Of a stretch of DNA of 64,000 bases, positions 44,086 through 51,713 are shown one piece after another. Source of the stretch: Flavobacterium sedimenticola (lineage in GTDB: Bacteria; Bacteroidota; Bacteroidia; Flavobacteriales; Flavobacteriaceae); NCBI RefSeq assembly GCF_030053345.1, contig NZ_JASGBP010000002.1:186001-250000 (forward strand). Reading direction: 5' to 3'. The notes under the pieces were generated by a model. It was not told where the DNA came from, made no database searches, and saw only the letters and a program-made list of their open reading frames with translations. A program made the position numbers and the translations under genes. Position 1 is the stretch's first letter. Each line of letters opens with the position of its first letter.

Positions 44086-44508
44086 ATGAAAAATATATTA
44101 GTTTTATGTACCGGCAACAGTTGCCGAAGCCAAATGGCACATGGGTATTTGGCGCATTTTGCCCATCCCGAAAAAGTAACGGTTTATTCGGCGGGAGTAG
44201 AAACCCATGGGGTCAATGCTTTAGCCATAGCCATTATGAAAGAAGATGGTGTTGATATATCGAATCATACTTCAAATAATGTAGACGAGTATTTCGATAT
44301 TCCGTTTGATTATGTCATCACCGTGTGTGACAATGCCAAAGAGCGCTGCCCGTTTTTCCCAACACAAGCCGTCAAGTTTCACCACAATTTTCCCGATCCG
44401 TCCAAAGTAAAAGGCTCTACCACGGAAGTGATTGATGAGTTCAGGAGGGTAAGGGAAATGATTAAAAAGTATTGTCAAGATTTTGTACAGCAAAACCAAC
44501 TCAATTGA
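44086..44508 (+). CDS. arsC: Arsenate reductase, low-molecular-weight phosphatase family
   Basis: A 140-residue thioredoxin-coupled ArsC. The P-loop is VLCTGNSCRSQMAHGYL, and the cysteines used in the redox cascade are in the VCDNAKERCPFFP part (C...C). The family is LMW protein tyrosine phosphatase. It reduces arsenate to arsenite for export by the neighbouring pump. Three bases separate it from the methyltransferase. Its stop codon sits inside the terminator hairpin. Confidence 0.93.
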   Translation: MKNILVLCTGNSCRSQMAHGYLAHFAHPEKVTVYSAGVETHGVNALAIAIMKEDGVDISNHTSNNVDEYFDIPFDYVITVCDNAKERCPFFPTQAVKFHHNFPDPSKVKGSTTEVIDEFRRVREMIKKYCQDFVQQNQLN

Positions 44509-44519
44509 GTTGGTTTTTT
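44492..44519 (+). terminator. Arsenic operon terminator containing the arsC stop
   Basis: A perfect palindrome (AAAACCAACTCAA with TTGAGTTGGTTTT) is followed by T. The TGA of arsC (44506-44508) is in the middle of it. Confidence 0.85.
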
Positions 44520-44543
44520 GCTTACTATAAGATGCAAACAACT

Positions 44544-44580
44544 TTGTTTTCATTTTTTTAGTACATTTGAAAGTACTAAA
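44544..44580 (+). promoter_or_regulatory. TPR lipoprotein promoter with inverted repeat
   Basis: A -7 TACATTTG (44562-44569) has a TTG 15 bases upstream (44544-44546). The arms TTTAGTAC (44557-44564) and GTACTAAA (44573-44580) overlap it and may be an operator. Confidence 0.5.
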
Positions 44581-44589
44581 CAATTGATT

Positions 44590-46314
44590 ATGAATTTGTT
44601 TGTGAGATTTTCGACCGCCATTGCGCTGCTTTTTTGTGTGGCATGTAAAAAAGAACCCACAGCTCCTAAAAAAGAAAAAGCCGGTAAAGATGCTTATGGT
44701 TGCGCTCCGCAAACTACCGATGCCAAATGGTTTCAAGGCGATAATAAAGCTCCGTTGTTTGAAGGTATGGATATACTTCATTATCCTGTAACGACCTCCA
44801 ACAAAGAAGCGCAACAGTATTTCAATCAAGGATTAGCTCTGGCGTATGGTTTCAATCATGCCGAGGCCGCGCGATCCTTTTATTATGCCACCAAGTTAGA
44901 TCCCGATTGTGCCATGGCTTTTTGGGGCTATGCCTATGTTTTGGGTCCGAATTACAACGGCGGTATGGAGCCCGACAATTACCAAAGAGCCTACAAGGCC
45001 ATTCAGCAAGCGATTCAGTTATCCGAAAAGGCTTCCGATAAAGAGAAAGCCCTAATCCAGGCGATGGCAAAACGATACACGGCGAAGCCGGTGGAAGACC
45101 GAAGTTCACTGGATGAGGCTTATGCAGCTGCCATGAAAAAAGTGGCCCAACAGTATCCGGAAGATCATGATATCAACGCCTTGTATGTCGAATCGATTAT
45201 GAATTTACATCCCTGGGATTTGTACGATAAAAAAGGAAACCCAAAACCATGGACACCCGAAATCGAAACCCTTTTGGAACAAATACTGAAAAAGAATCCG
45301 AAACATGTAGGAGCGAATCACTTTTACATTCATGCCGTGGAATCGTCCAACACACCCGAAAGAGGAAATGCAGCAGCAGAACGATTCGATAAAGGGTTAG
45401 TACCGGGCTCCGGACATTTGATTCACATGCCTTCTCACATTTACATTCGAACCGGAGCATACCACAAAGGTACTTTGGCCAACATCAATGCGGTGAAAAA
45501 AGACAGCGTTTATGTTACTATGTGTCACGCGCAAGGGGCTTATCCGTTGGCTTACTATCCGCACAATTTTCATTTCTTGGCAGGCACGGCCACTTTGGAA
45601 GGAAATTATAAATGGGCCATGTATGGGGCAAATGAAACGGCAAATCACGTTCATCCCAAAACCATGACGGAACCCGGTTGGTCTACCTTGCAACATTATT
45701 ATGTGATACCGTACTATGTGGCGGTAAAGTTTGGTAAATGGGATGAAGTGTTACAAATGAAGTTAGTTTCTGATACCTTAAAATATCCATCAGCTGTGGC
45801 GCATTATGCCAAAGGGATGGCGTATTTGGGTAAAAAAGATATAGCAAAAGCCAAGAGCGAATTGAAAAAGTTAGAATCGTTGGCCAATGATGTCGCTATG
45901 AAAAAAATGACCATTTGGGAAATCAATTCGATGTATGACATTTTACAAATAGCGGTTAGGGTTTTAAAAGGCGAAATTTCAGCCTCAGAAGGAAAGTACC
46001 CACAGAGTATAGCCTTGCTCAAAGAGGCGGTTGCCATTGAAGATAAACTAAACTACAACGAACCACCGGATTGGTTTTTTTCGGTGCGCCATCACCTGGG
46101 CGCGGTGCAAATTGAGGCCGGGAAATACCAAGAGGCTATTGCCACCTTGGAAACCGATTTGAAGCAATTTCGCAACAACGGCTGGGCACAACACGGCTTG
46201 AAATTGGCCTATCAAAAACTAAACAATCCCGCCAAAGTGAAAGCCATGGAAAACCTACTGCGCCAAAGTTGGGCTACTGCCGACATAACGATTCAAACGT
46301 CCAGAATTAAATAA
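44590..46314 (+). CDS. Tetratricopeptide-repeat lipoprotein
   Basis: The start at 44590 gives 574 residues with lipobox ...FCVAC and Cys19; an upstream in-frame codon would place the signal out of register. Several TPR units are visible, such as AQQYFNQGLALAYGFNHAEAARSFYYATKLDPDC and AKGMAYLGKKDIAKAKSELKKLE near residue 410. Histidine-rich segments (FYIHAVESS, GSGHLIHMPSHIYIRTG, YPHNFHF) lie between them. The family is widespread in Bacteroidetes without known function. An inverted repeat in its promoter suggests regulation. It is not part of the arsenic operon, which ends just upstream. Confidence 0.8.
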   Translation: MNLFVRFSTAIALLFCVACKKEPTAPKKEKAGKDAYGCAPQTTDAKWFQGDNKAPLFEGMDILHYPVTTSNKEAQQYFNQGLALAYGFNHAEAARSFYYATKLDPDCAMAFWGYAYVLGPNYNGGMEPDNYQRAYKAIQQAIQLSEKASDKEKALIQAMAKRYTAKPVEDRSSLDEAYAAAMKKVAQQYPEDHDINALYVESIMNLHPWDLYDKKGNPKPWTPEIETLLEQILKKNPKHVGANHFYIHAVESSNTPERGNAAAERFDKGLVPGSGHLIHMPSHIYIRTGAYHKGTLANINAVKKDSVYVTMCHAQGAYPLAYYPHNFHFLAGTATLEGNYKWAMYGANETANHVHPKTMTEPGWSTLQHYYVIPYYVAVKFGKWDEVLQMKLVSDTLKYPSAVAHYAKGMAYLGKKDIAKAKSELKKLESLANDVAMKKMTIWEINSMYDILQIAVRVLKGEISASEGKYPQSIALLKEAVAIEDKLNYNEPPDWFFSVRHHLGAVQIEAGKYQEAIATLETDLKQFRNNGWAQHGLKLAYQKLNNPAKVKAMENLLRQSWATADITIQTSRIK

Positions 46315-46342
46315 AAAAAGTCCCGTTCAACGGGACTTTTTT
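46314..46342. terminator. Bidirectional terminator between TPR gene and lpd
   Basis: A 12-base-pair stem built on AAGTCCCG and CGGGACTT with loop TTCAA has A-rich and T-rich flanks on both sides, so it can serve both convergent genes. Confidence 0.88.
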
Positions 46343-46381
46343 ATATTTGAATATCTGAAATCTGAATATCCGAACATCCAA

Positions 46382-47785
46382 CTATACGTGCAACGCTCTA
46401 TTATCCGTAGCGGCTAAAGCGGCTTCTTTCACGGCTTCGGCGAAAGTCGGATGCGCATGTGACATGCGTGAAATATCTTCGGCAGAAGCACGGAATTCCA
46501 TCGCGGTTACGGCTTCGGCTATCAAATCGGCACAACGGGCACCAATCATGTGCACGCCCAATACTTCATCGGTTTTGGCATCGGCTAAGATTTTTACAAA
46601 TCCGTCGTTATCGGCACTGGCACGTGCTCTTCCTAAGGCTTTGAACGGGAAGCTTCCGGCTTTATAAGCTATGCCGTCGGCTTTTAATTGCTCTTCGGTT
46701 TTACCCACAGCGGCTACTTCCGGCCAAGTGTAGACAACCCCTGGAATTAAATTATAATCGATGTGTGGTTTTTGACCGGCTAAGATTTCGGCTACCATAA
46801 CACCTTCTTCTTCGGCTTTATGAGCCAACATCGCACCGCGTACTACATCACCAATCGCATAGATATTCGGAATATTAGTCTGCAAATGGTCATTCACTTC
46901 AATCATGCCGCGCTCGGTTACTTTGACTCCGGCTTTATCTGCAGCCAATCCATCGGTATAAGGACGTCGACCAACGGCTACCAAACAATAATCGCCTTCA
47001 AAAGATACGGCATTGCCTTTGGCATCGTCGGCAACCACCGTCACGTTTTTGCCTTTGCGGGTCACTTCTTTTACTTTGTGGGACGTGTAGAACTTCATGC
47101 CTTGTTTTTTCAAGACTTTGGTTAATTCTTTCGACAAACCGCCATCCATACCCGGAATAATGCGGTCTAAGAATTCGATTACCGAAACTTGCGCCCCCAA
47201 TCGTAAATAGACTTGTCCTAATTCGATTCCGATAACACCACCGCCAATGATGATTAAATGTTTCGGTACTTCCGGTAATTTCAACGCTTCGGTAGAAGTG
47301 ATTACTCTTTCTTTGTCTAATTTAATGAAAGGCAAAGTAGAAGGTTTAGAACCGGTAGCAATGATGATGTTTTTTCCTTCGATGACTTCTGCGGAACCGT
47401 CGGCTTTGGTTACTTTTACATGCGTCGCATCTTCAAAAGAACCAACGCCTTCAAAAACGGTAATTTTATTTTTATCCATTAAGAACTTTACGCCGCCACT
47501 GGTTTGGTCTACTACCGCTTGTTTTCGGGCAATCATTTTTTCCAAATTTACTTTCACGTTACCCGATACTTCGATACCGTGATCGGCAAAGTGTTGTAAT
47601 TCTTCGTAATGATGCGATGAAGCTAACATTGCCTTTGAAGGAATACAACCTACGTTTAAGCAAGTACCTCCTAAAGTACTGTATTTTTCGATGATAGCGG
47701 TTTTGAAACCCAATTGGGCACAACGAATGGCAGCTACATAACCGCCCGGCCCTGAACCTATGATGACAACGTCAAATGCACTCAT
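46382..47785 (-). CDS. lpdA: Dihydrolipoyl dehydrogenase
   Basis: A 467-residue E3 flavoprotein. The FAD loop is IIGSGPGGYVAAIRCAQLG, the redox pair is GGTCLNVGCIPSK with Cys42 and Cys47, the NAD loop is IIGGGVIGIELGQVYLRLG, the second FAD block is NIYAIGDVVRGAMLAHKAEEEG, and the C-terminal catalytic His-Glu pair is in SHAHPTFAEAVKEAAL. It reoxidises lipoamide in 2-oxoacid dehydrogenase complexes. No E1 or E2 genes are near, which is usual in this phylum. Confidence 0.96.
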   Translation of the reverse strand: MSAFDVVIIGSGPGGYVAAIRCAQLGFKTAIIEKYSTLGGTCLNVGCIPSKAMLASSHHYEELQHFADHGIEVSGNVKVNLEKMIARKQAVVDQTSGGVKFLMDKNKITVFEGVGSFEDATHVKVTKADGSAEVIEGKNIIIATGSKPSTLPFIKLDKERVITSTEALKLPEVPKHLIIIGGGVIGIELGQVYLRLGAQVSVIEFLDRIIPGMDGGLSKELTKVLKKQGMKFYTSHKVKEVTRKGKNVTVVADDAKGNAVSFEGDYCLVAVGRRPYTDGLAADKAGVKVTERGMIEVNDHLQTNIPNIYAIGDVVRGAMLAHKAEEEGVMVAEILAGQKPHIDYNLIPGVVYTWPEVAAVGKTEEQLKADGIAYKAGSFPFKALGRARASADNDGFVKILADAKTDEVLGVHMIGARCADLIAEAVTAMEFRASAEDISRMSHAHPTFAEAVKEAALAATDNRALHV

Positions 47786-47887
47786 GATAGTATAGAAATT
47801 AGTGTGTTTTACTTTTTTTGTGCCACAAAATTACAGTTTTTATTTCACTAAAAAGCGAAATAATTTGCTTAAAAGCTATAGCTTATT

Positions 47888-48340
47888 TTACAAGGTGAAA
47901 GCGGTCGTGTTTTTGACTTCACCAATCATAAAAGTACTGTGGGTACTGCCGATGTGTTGCAGCGTAGTGAGCTTAGTCACCATAAATTCGCGGTAGGCCT
48001 CCATGTCTTTGACACAAATTTTGAGGATGTAATCGTAGTCGCCACTCACGTGAAAACACTCCAAGACTTCATCGAGCTTTACCACTTGGTGTTCAAAAGT
48101 GGTCAGGAATTCTTTAGTGTGTTGGATAAGCTTGATATGACAAAACACTACAAAGCTTTTATCAATTTTAGCTCGGTTCAATAGGGCAACATATTTATCG
48201 ATGATGCCTTCTCGCTCCAGTTTTTTGATGCGCTCATAAACCGCTGTAACCGATAGATTGAGCTTCACCGAGAGTTCTTTCGTCGTTTTTTTGGTGTCTT
48301 GTTGGAGTAGGGTGAGGAGTTTTTTGTCGATGTTGTCCAT
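47888..48340 (-). CDS. Lrp/AsnC family transcriptional regulator
   Basis: A 150-residue Lrp-type protein. The HTH is DKKLLTLLQQDTKKTTKELSVKLNLSVTAVYERIKKLEREGII (core LSVTAVYERIKKLE). The AsnC effector domain follows, with CFHVSGDYDYILKICVKDM. It is divergent from the Cys/Met PLP enzyme at 48534, so it probably senses an amino acid and controls that gene. The shared upstream region has the 7-bp repeats. Confidence 0.9.
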   Translation of the reverse strand: MDNIDKKLLTLLQQDTKKTTKELSVKLNLSVTAVYERIKKLEREGIIDKYVALLNRAKIDKSFVVFCHIKLIQHTKEFLTTFEHQVVKLDEVLECFHVSGDYDYILKICVKDMEAYREFMVTKLTTLQHIGSTHSTFMIGEVKNTTAFTL

Positions 48341-48348
48341 GGTTTGCA

Positions 48349-48387
48349 GGTTTCGGGTTTCGGGTTTCGGGTTTCGGGTTTCGGGTT
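48349..48387. repeat. Tandem 7-bp repeat GGTTTCG (about 5.6 copies)
   Basis: Five full copies of GGTTTCG and a partial copy run without interruption, directly upstream of the Lrp gene. A degenerate series of the same kind, in the opposite orientation, begins at 48565. Confidence 0.9.
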
Positions 48388-48533
48388 GGAATAGTTTTTA
48401 AAACTGAAATTGTTCTTTGTAAGGGTTAAATTTAATAAAATATTCTGTTAAGTTAATTATTTATAGTTTAAAAATCTATATATTTTTATTTGTATTGATT
48501 TATTGTCTGTTTAAATTGAAATTTGAACTTTAA

Positions 48534-49799
48534 ATGAATCCCAACTTTATGAATCCCAACTCAGAACCTTCAACCTTCAACCCGCAACCTGCAACTAAAA
48601 CGAATTTCCATCCTGCCGATAAAATCCAAGACCTGCAATACTTCGGTGAATTCGGTGGCGTCAATCCTTCTATATCCGATAGCTCTACGTATACGTTTCT
48701 TTCGGCCAAAACCATGTTTGATACTTTTGAAGGCAATGCCGAAGGCTGTTATTTGTATTCGCGTCACTCTTCGCCCATGAACTTGTACTTAGGGCAAGCT
48801 TTGGCCGCGATGGAAGGTACTGAAAGTGCTAATGTTGCCGCCTCGGGGATGGGTGCGATTACACCTGTTTTGCTGCAATTGTGTGCAGCCGGCGACGAGA
48901 TTGTCTCCAGCCGTACCATTTATGGCGGAACCTATGCTTTTATGAAAAATATGTTGCCGAAATGGAATATCAAAACCCGTTTTGTTGACATTACCAAGCT
49001 AGATCAGGTAGCGGCCGCCATTACTCCGAATACCAAAGTGTTGTATTGTGAAACGGTGAGTAATCCGTTGTTGGAAGTAGCCGATATCGAATCTTTAGCG
49101 GTTGTTGCCCGCGAAAACAATATCAAATTGGTGGTAGACAATACCTTTTCGCCTTTATCGGTGGCGCCGGCAAAATTAGGTGCCGATGTGGTCATCCATA
49201 GTTTAACCAAGTTTATCAACGGCAGTAGTGATACAGTTGGTGGCGTAGTTTGTGCTTCGCAGGAATTTATCAACAATTTGAAAAATGTAAATGATGGTGC
49301 CAGCATGCTTTTAGGGCCAACAATGGACAGTTTACGTGCAGCCAGCATTCTGAAAAATTTGCGAACGCTTCATATTCGTATGAAGCAACACAGTCATAAC
49401 GCCCTTTATTTGGCTCAAAAATTTGAAGCCGATGGATTAAAAGTAGTGTATCCGGGGTTGCCAAGTCACCCGAGTCATTCCTTGTATGCTAATATGATTA
49501 ATCCGGAATACGGTTTCGGCGGCATGATGACTGTAGACGTAGGCAGTTTGGACAAAGCCAATGAGTTGATGGAATTGATGCAACACCGCAATTTAGGTTA
49601 CTTGGCCGTGAGTTTAGGTTTTTATAAAACACTGTTCAGTGCACCCGGCACATCAACCTCGAGTGAGATTCCGATGGAAGAGCAACTGGAAATGGGCTTA
49701 ACCGATGGTTTGATTCGTTTTTCGATTGGATTGGATAACGATATAGAGCGCACGTACCACCTGATGAAACAGTGCATGCAAGAGTTGAACGTTCTCTAA
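48534..49799 (+). CDS. Cys/Met-metabolism PLP enzyme (methionine gamma-lyase/cystathionine lyase type)
   Basis: A 421-residue PLP enzyme of the trans-sulfuration family. The cofactor lysine is Lys226 in VVIHSLTKFINGSSDTVGG. The AASGMGAITPVLLQLC and SRTIYGGTYAF blocks and SNPLLEVADIE confirm the family. The first 20 residues are odd, encoded by a duplicated 15-base unit (ATGAATCCCAAC...) followed by degenerate 7-base repeats, so the start may be at 48549 or later. Methionine gamma-lyase is my best guess because of the adjacent Lrp regulator, but cystathionine lyase or synthase cannot be excluded. Confidence 0.88.
   Translation: MNPNFMNPNSEPSTFNPQPATKTNFHPADKIQDLQYFGEFGGVNPSISDSSTYTFLSAKTMFDTFEGNAEGCYLYSRHSSPMNLYLGQALAAMEGTESANVAASGMGAITPVLLQLCAAGDEIVSSRTIYGGTYAFMKNMLPKWNIKTRFVDITKLDQVAAAITPNTKVLYCETVSNPLLEVADIESLAVVARENNIKLVVDNTFSPLSVAPAKLGADVVIHSLTKFINGSSDTVGGVVCASQEFINNLKNVNDGASMLLGPTMDSLRAASILKNLRTLHIRMKQHSHNALYLAQKFEADGLKVVYPGLPSHPSHSLYANMINPEYGFGGMMTVDVGSLDKANELMELMQHRNLGYLAVSLGFYKTLFSAPGTSTSSEIPMEEQLEMGLTDGLIRFSIGLDNDIERTYHLMKQCMQELNVL
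48565..48592. repeat. Degenerate 7-bp repeats (AACCTTC/AACCCGC) inside the PLP enzyme N-terminus
   Basis: Four 7-base units AACCTTC, AACCTTC, AACCCGC and AACCTGC follow each other. Read on the other strand they resemble the GGTTTCG series at 48349. They encode part of the low-complexity leader of the enzyme. Confidence 0.7.
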
Positions 49800-49820
49800 A
49801 TTTTTATATTTTAATTTGGT

Positions 49821-49855
49821 AAAAGTCCGTTGGTGCGCCATACCAACGGACTTTT
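49821..49855. terminator. Bidirectional terminator
   Basis: A 14-base-pair stem built on AAGTCCGTTGGT and ACCAACGGACTT with a 7-base loop has A and T flanks. It serves the PLP enzyme and the convergent SRPBCC gene. Confidence 0.9.
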
Positions 49856-49856
49856 T

Positions 49857-50303
49857 TTATTGGTTTTTTTCGAGATATTCCACCAGTGAAATGTTGAGGA
49901 TATGATTCCAGCCCATGTCAAAGTTTTCTCTTTTAAGTGCCGGTTCGGTTACGTCGAACGGAATGGTGAAGACATGGCTGAAATGCAATTCGGTCGTGCT
50001 TTCATCTACCGGTTGTAATTCCCATGTTACTACAGAAGTACCCGAATATCCCGGATATTCCCAACTGTACACCAGTTTGCGGTTTGGAATGATTTCGAGC
50101 ATCACGCCGCGGTGCAACCACTGTTTGTCTTCGGTATCGCCGGCGGACCATTCAAATGTTTGTCCGATCTTTAATTGCCAGTCTTCGGCAAAATCAAAAT
50201 ACCATTGTTTTAAATGGTCTCTTTCAGTGATTACTTTCCAGAGTGTTGCTGCTGATGCCTTATATCTTTTTATGAGACTAAGGCTGTTGTCTGTTTTTTC
50301 CAT
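49857..50303 (-). CDS. SRPBCC (AHSA1-like) domain protein
   Basis: A 148-residue START-like fold protein of the AHSA1 type, with the opening SLIKRYKASAATLWKVITERDHLKQWYFDF and a mid block RKLVYSWEYPGYSGTSVVTWEL. It has a hydrophobic cavity that could bind a small ligand or a chaperone. It is the third of three SRPBCC genes downstream of an ArsR-type regulator and is less similar to the other two. Spacing to the next gene is 4 bases. Confidence 0.82.
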   Translation of the reverse strand: MEKTDNSLSLIKRYKASAATLWKVITERDHLKQWYFDFAEDWQLKIGQTFEWSAGDTEDKQWLHRGVMLEIIPNRKLVYSWEYPGYSGTSVVTWELQPVDESTTELHFSHVFTIPFDVTEPALKRENFDMGWNHILNISLVEYLEKNQ

Positions 50304-50307
50304 GTCT

Positions 50308-50760
50308 TTACTTTAATTGATTTTTTAAATAAGCTTCCAGTTTTTCCACGTTTTGTCTTAATCCATCGGCTGCATTGAATTTTTTGACCACTTCTATCAT
50401 TTCTTCTTTGGATTCAAACAACATTTTCCAATGTAATTGGGTTTGATTGGCAATGCTTTCAAATTGTATAGTAGAAGTGAATTTTGGTACCGAAGTATGT
50501 TCGTAGATTATTTTTTGATGTAATACCACTTCTTTAAAAATACTTTTGTTGTCATAATCGGTGCCATCGGGTCCGTGCATGATTAGGTTCCATTCGCCTT
50601 CTGGTTTTATTTCCATTTTGTGGATGGTATTGGTAAAACCGTTTGGTCCCCACCAATTTTTAATATGATCAGGATTGGTCCAAACTTCCCAAACCAAATC
50701 GATGGGTGCGTTGAGTAGGCGAGAGAAGTTAATTTCTCTGTCTGTTGTGTCATTTTCCAT
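50308..50760 (-). CDS. SRPBCC (AHSA1-like) domain protein
   Basis: A 150-residue AHSA1-like protein and a close paralogue of the next gene (50769). The two share the LVWEVWTNPDHIKNWWGPNGFTNTI and LIMHGPDGTDYDNKSIFKEV blocks nearly residue for residue, so they arose by tandem duplication. The family includes chaperone-binding and ligand-binding members. Eight bases separate it from its twin. Confidence 0.85.
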   Translation of the reverse strand: MENDTTDREINFSRLLNAPIDLVWEVWTNPDHIKNWWGPNGFTNTIHKMEIKPEGEWNLIMHGPDGTDYDNKSIFKEVVLHQKIIYEHTSVPKFTSTIQFESIANQTQLHWKMLFESKEEMIEVVKKFNAADGLRQNVEKLEAYLKNQLK

Positions 50761-50768
50761 GGTTGTCT

Positions 50769-51227
50769 TTATTTAAGTTGATTTAAGTATACTTCTAATC
50801 TGTCCACGTTTTGTTTTAAGCCTTCATTGATATTAAAAAGATTCATAATGCGCCGTAACTCTTCTTTGGTTTCAAATAACATTTGCCAATGAATATGGGT
50901 TTGTTTGCCTTTTACTTCAAATTGTATAGTGGCTGTAAATTCATGGCCTGATATATGATTGTAAGCGATTTTTTTATGCTTTTCTACTTCCGTGAAAATA
51001 CTTTCGTTGTCATAATTGGTGCCGTCGGGACCGTGCATGATTAAGGTCCATTCTCCGCCAGGGATTAAATCCATTTTGATAATGGTATTGGTAAAGCCAT
51101 TGGGACCCCACCAGTTTTTGATGTGGTCAGGATTGGTCCATAGTTCCCAAATCAGGTCAATGGGCGCATCGAGTAATCGAGAAACGGTAATTTCTCTGTC
51201 GGCGGTGTCATTAAGTGATGTTGTCAT
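50769..51227 (-). CDS. SRPBCC (AHSA1-like) domain protein
   Basis: A 152-residue AHSA1-like protein, twin of the gene at 50308. It keeps the LIWELWTNPDHIKNWWGPNG and MHGPDGTNYDN blocks. The start overlaps the end of the ArsR-type gene by 4 bases (translational coupling). ArsR-SRPBCC pairs are a common arrangement in bacteria whose ligand is mostly unknown. Confidence 0.85.
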   Translation of the reverse strand: MTTSLNDTADREITVSRLLDAPIDLIWELWTNPDHIKNWWGPNGFTNTIIKMDLIPGGEWTLIMHGPDGTNYDNESIFTEVEKHKKIAYNHISGHEFTATIQFEVKGKQTHIHWQMLFETKEELRRIMNLFNINEGLKQNVDRLEVYLNQLK

Positions 51228-51547
51228 TGTTTTTTATCTTTTTGAAGTTGGTCTAGATAGGTTTCTAGAGCATCTAGTTTGCTTTCCCAGAATTGTTTGT
51301 ACTGTTCAATCCATAGCGAAACTTCACTCAGTTTTTCCAGTTTGGCTTCACAATAGCGTTCACGACCTTTGTCTTTTATTTCAATCAAGCCGCACTCGCT
51401 TAAAATTTTTATGTGTTTGGATATGGCAGGGCGACTGATGTTGAAGTTTTCCGCTACGGCATTGAGTGTTAAAGTTTGGGCAGCCAACAAACTCAAAATA
51501 GCTCTTCGTGTCGGATCGGCAATGGCTTGAAAAACATCTCTTCTCAT
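51224..51547 (-). CDS. ArsR-type winged-helix repressor of the SRPBCC operon
   Basis: A 107-residue ArsR-fold protein of the SdpR type: DVFQAIADPTRRAILSLLAAQTLTLNAVAENFNISRPAISKHIKIL (core FNISRPAISKHIKIL). It has none of the arsenic cysteines, so it is not a metal sensor. It heads the operon with three SRPBCC genes. Two identical 16-base operators sit in its own promoter. Confidence 0.9.
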   Translation of the reverse strand: MRRDVFQAIADPTRRAILSLLAAQTLTLNAVAENFNISRPAISKHIKILSECGLIEIKDKGRERYCEAKLEKLSEVSLWIEQYKQFWESKLDALETYLDQLQKDKKQ

Positions 51548-51566
51548 ATGATGAAGTATTTAATAG

Positions 51567-51612
51567 GTAACTAATCGGTTACAAATATATATGTAACTAA
51601 TCGGTTACACAA
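51567..51612 (-). promoter_or_regulatory. Promoter with two identical 16-bp operators
   Basis: GTAACTAATCGGTTAC occurs at 51567-51582 and again at 51593-51608, with centres 26 bases apart. The minus-strand -7 TATATTTG (51589-51582) lies between them, and a TTG (51612-51610) is the -33. The repressor would cover the whole promoter. Confidence 0.85.
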
Positions 51613-51713
51613 ATTAATTGACCATTATTTTATTGTTTAGGTTTTAATTTTAACTTTTGTAATCAAATACTTCTTCAAATTTTATAACTTTATCATTTGT
51701 AAATAATTAGATT

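Noticed and set aside
48349..48387. CRISPR-like array
   Set aside because: The unit is only 7 bases with no spacers, so it is a simple tandem repeat.
51224..51547. Second arsenic repressor
   Set aside because: It has the ArsR fold but none of the metal cysteines, and its operon encodes SRPBCC proteins.
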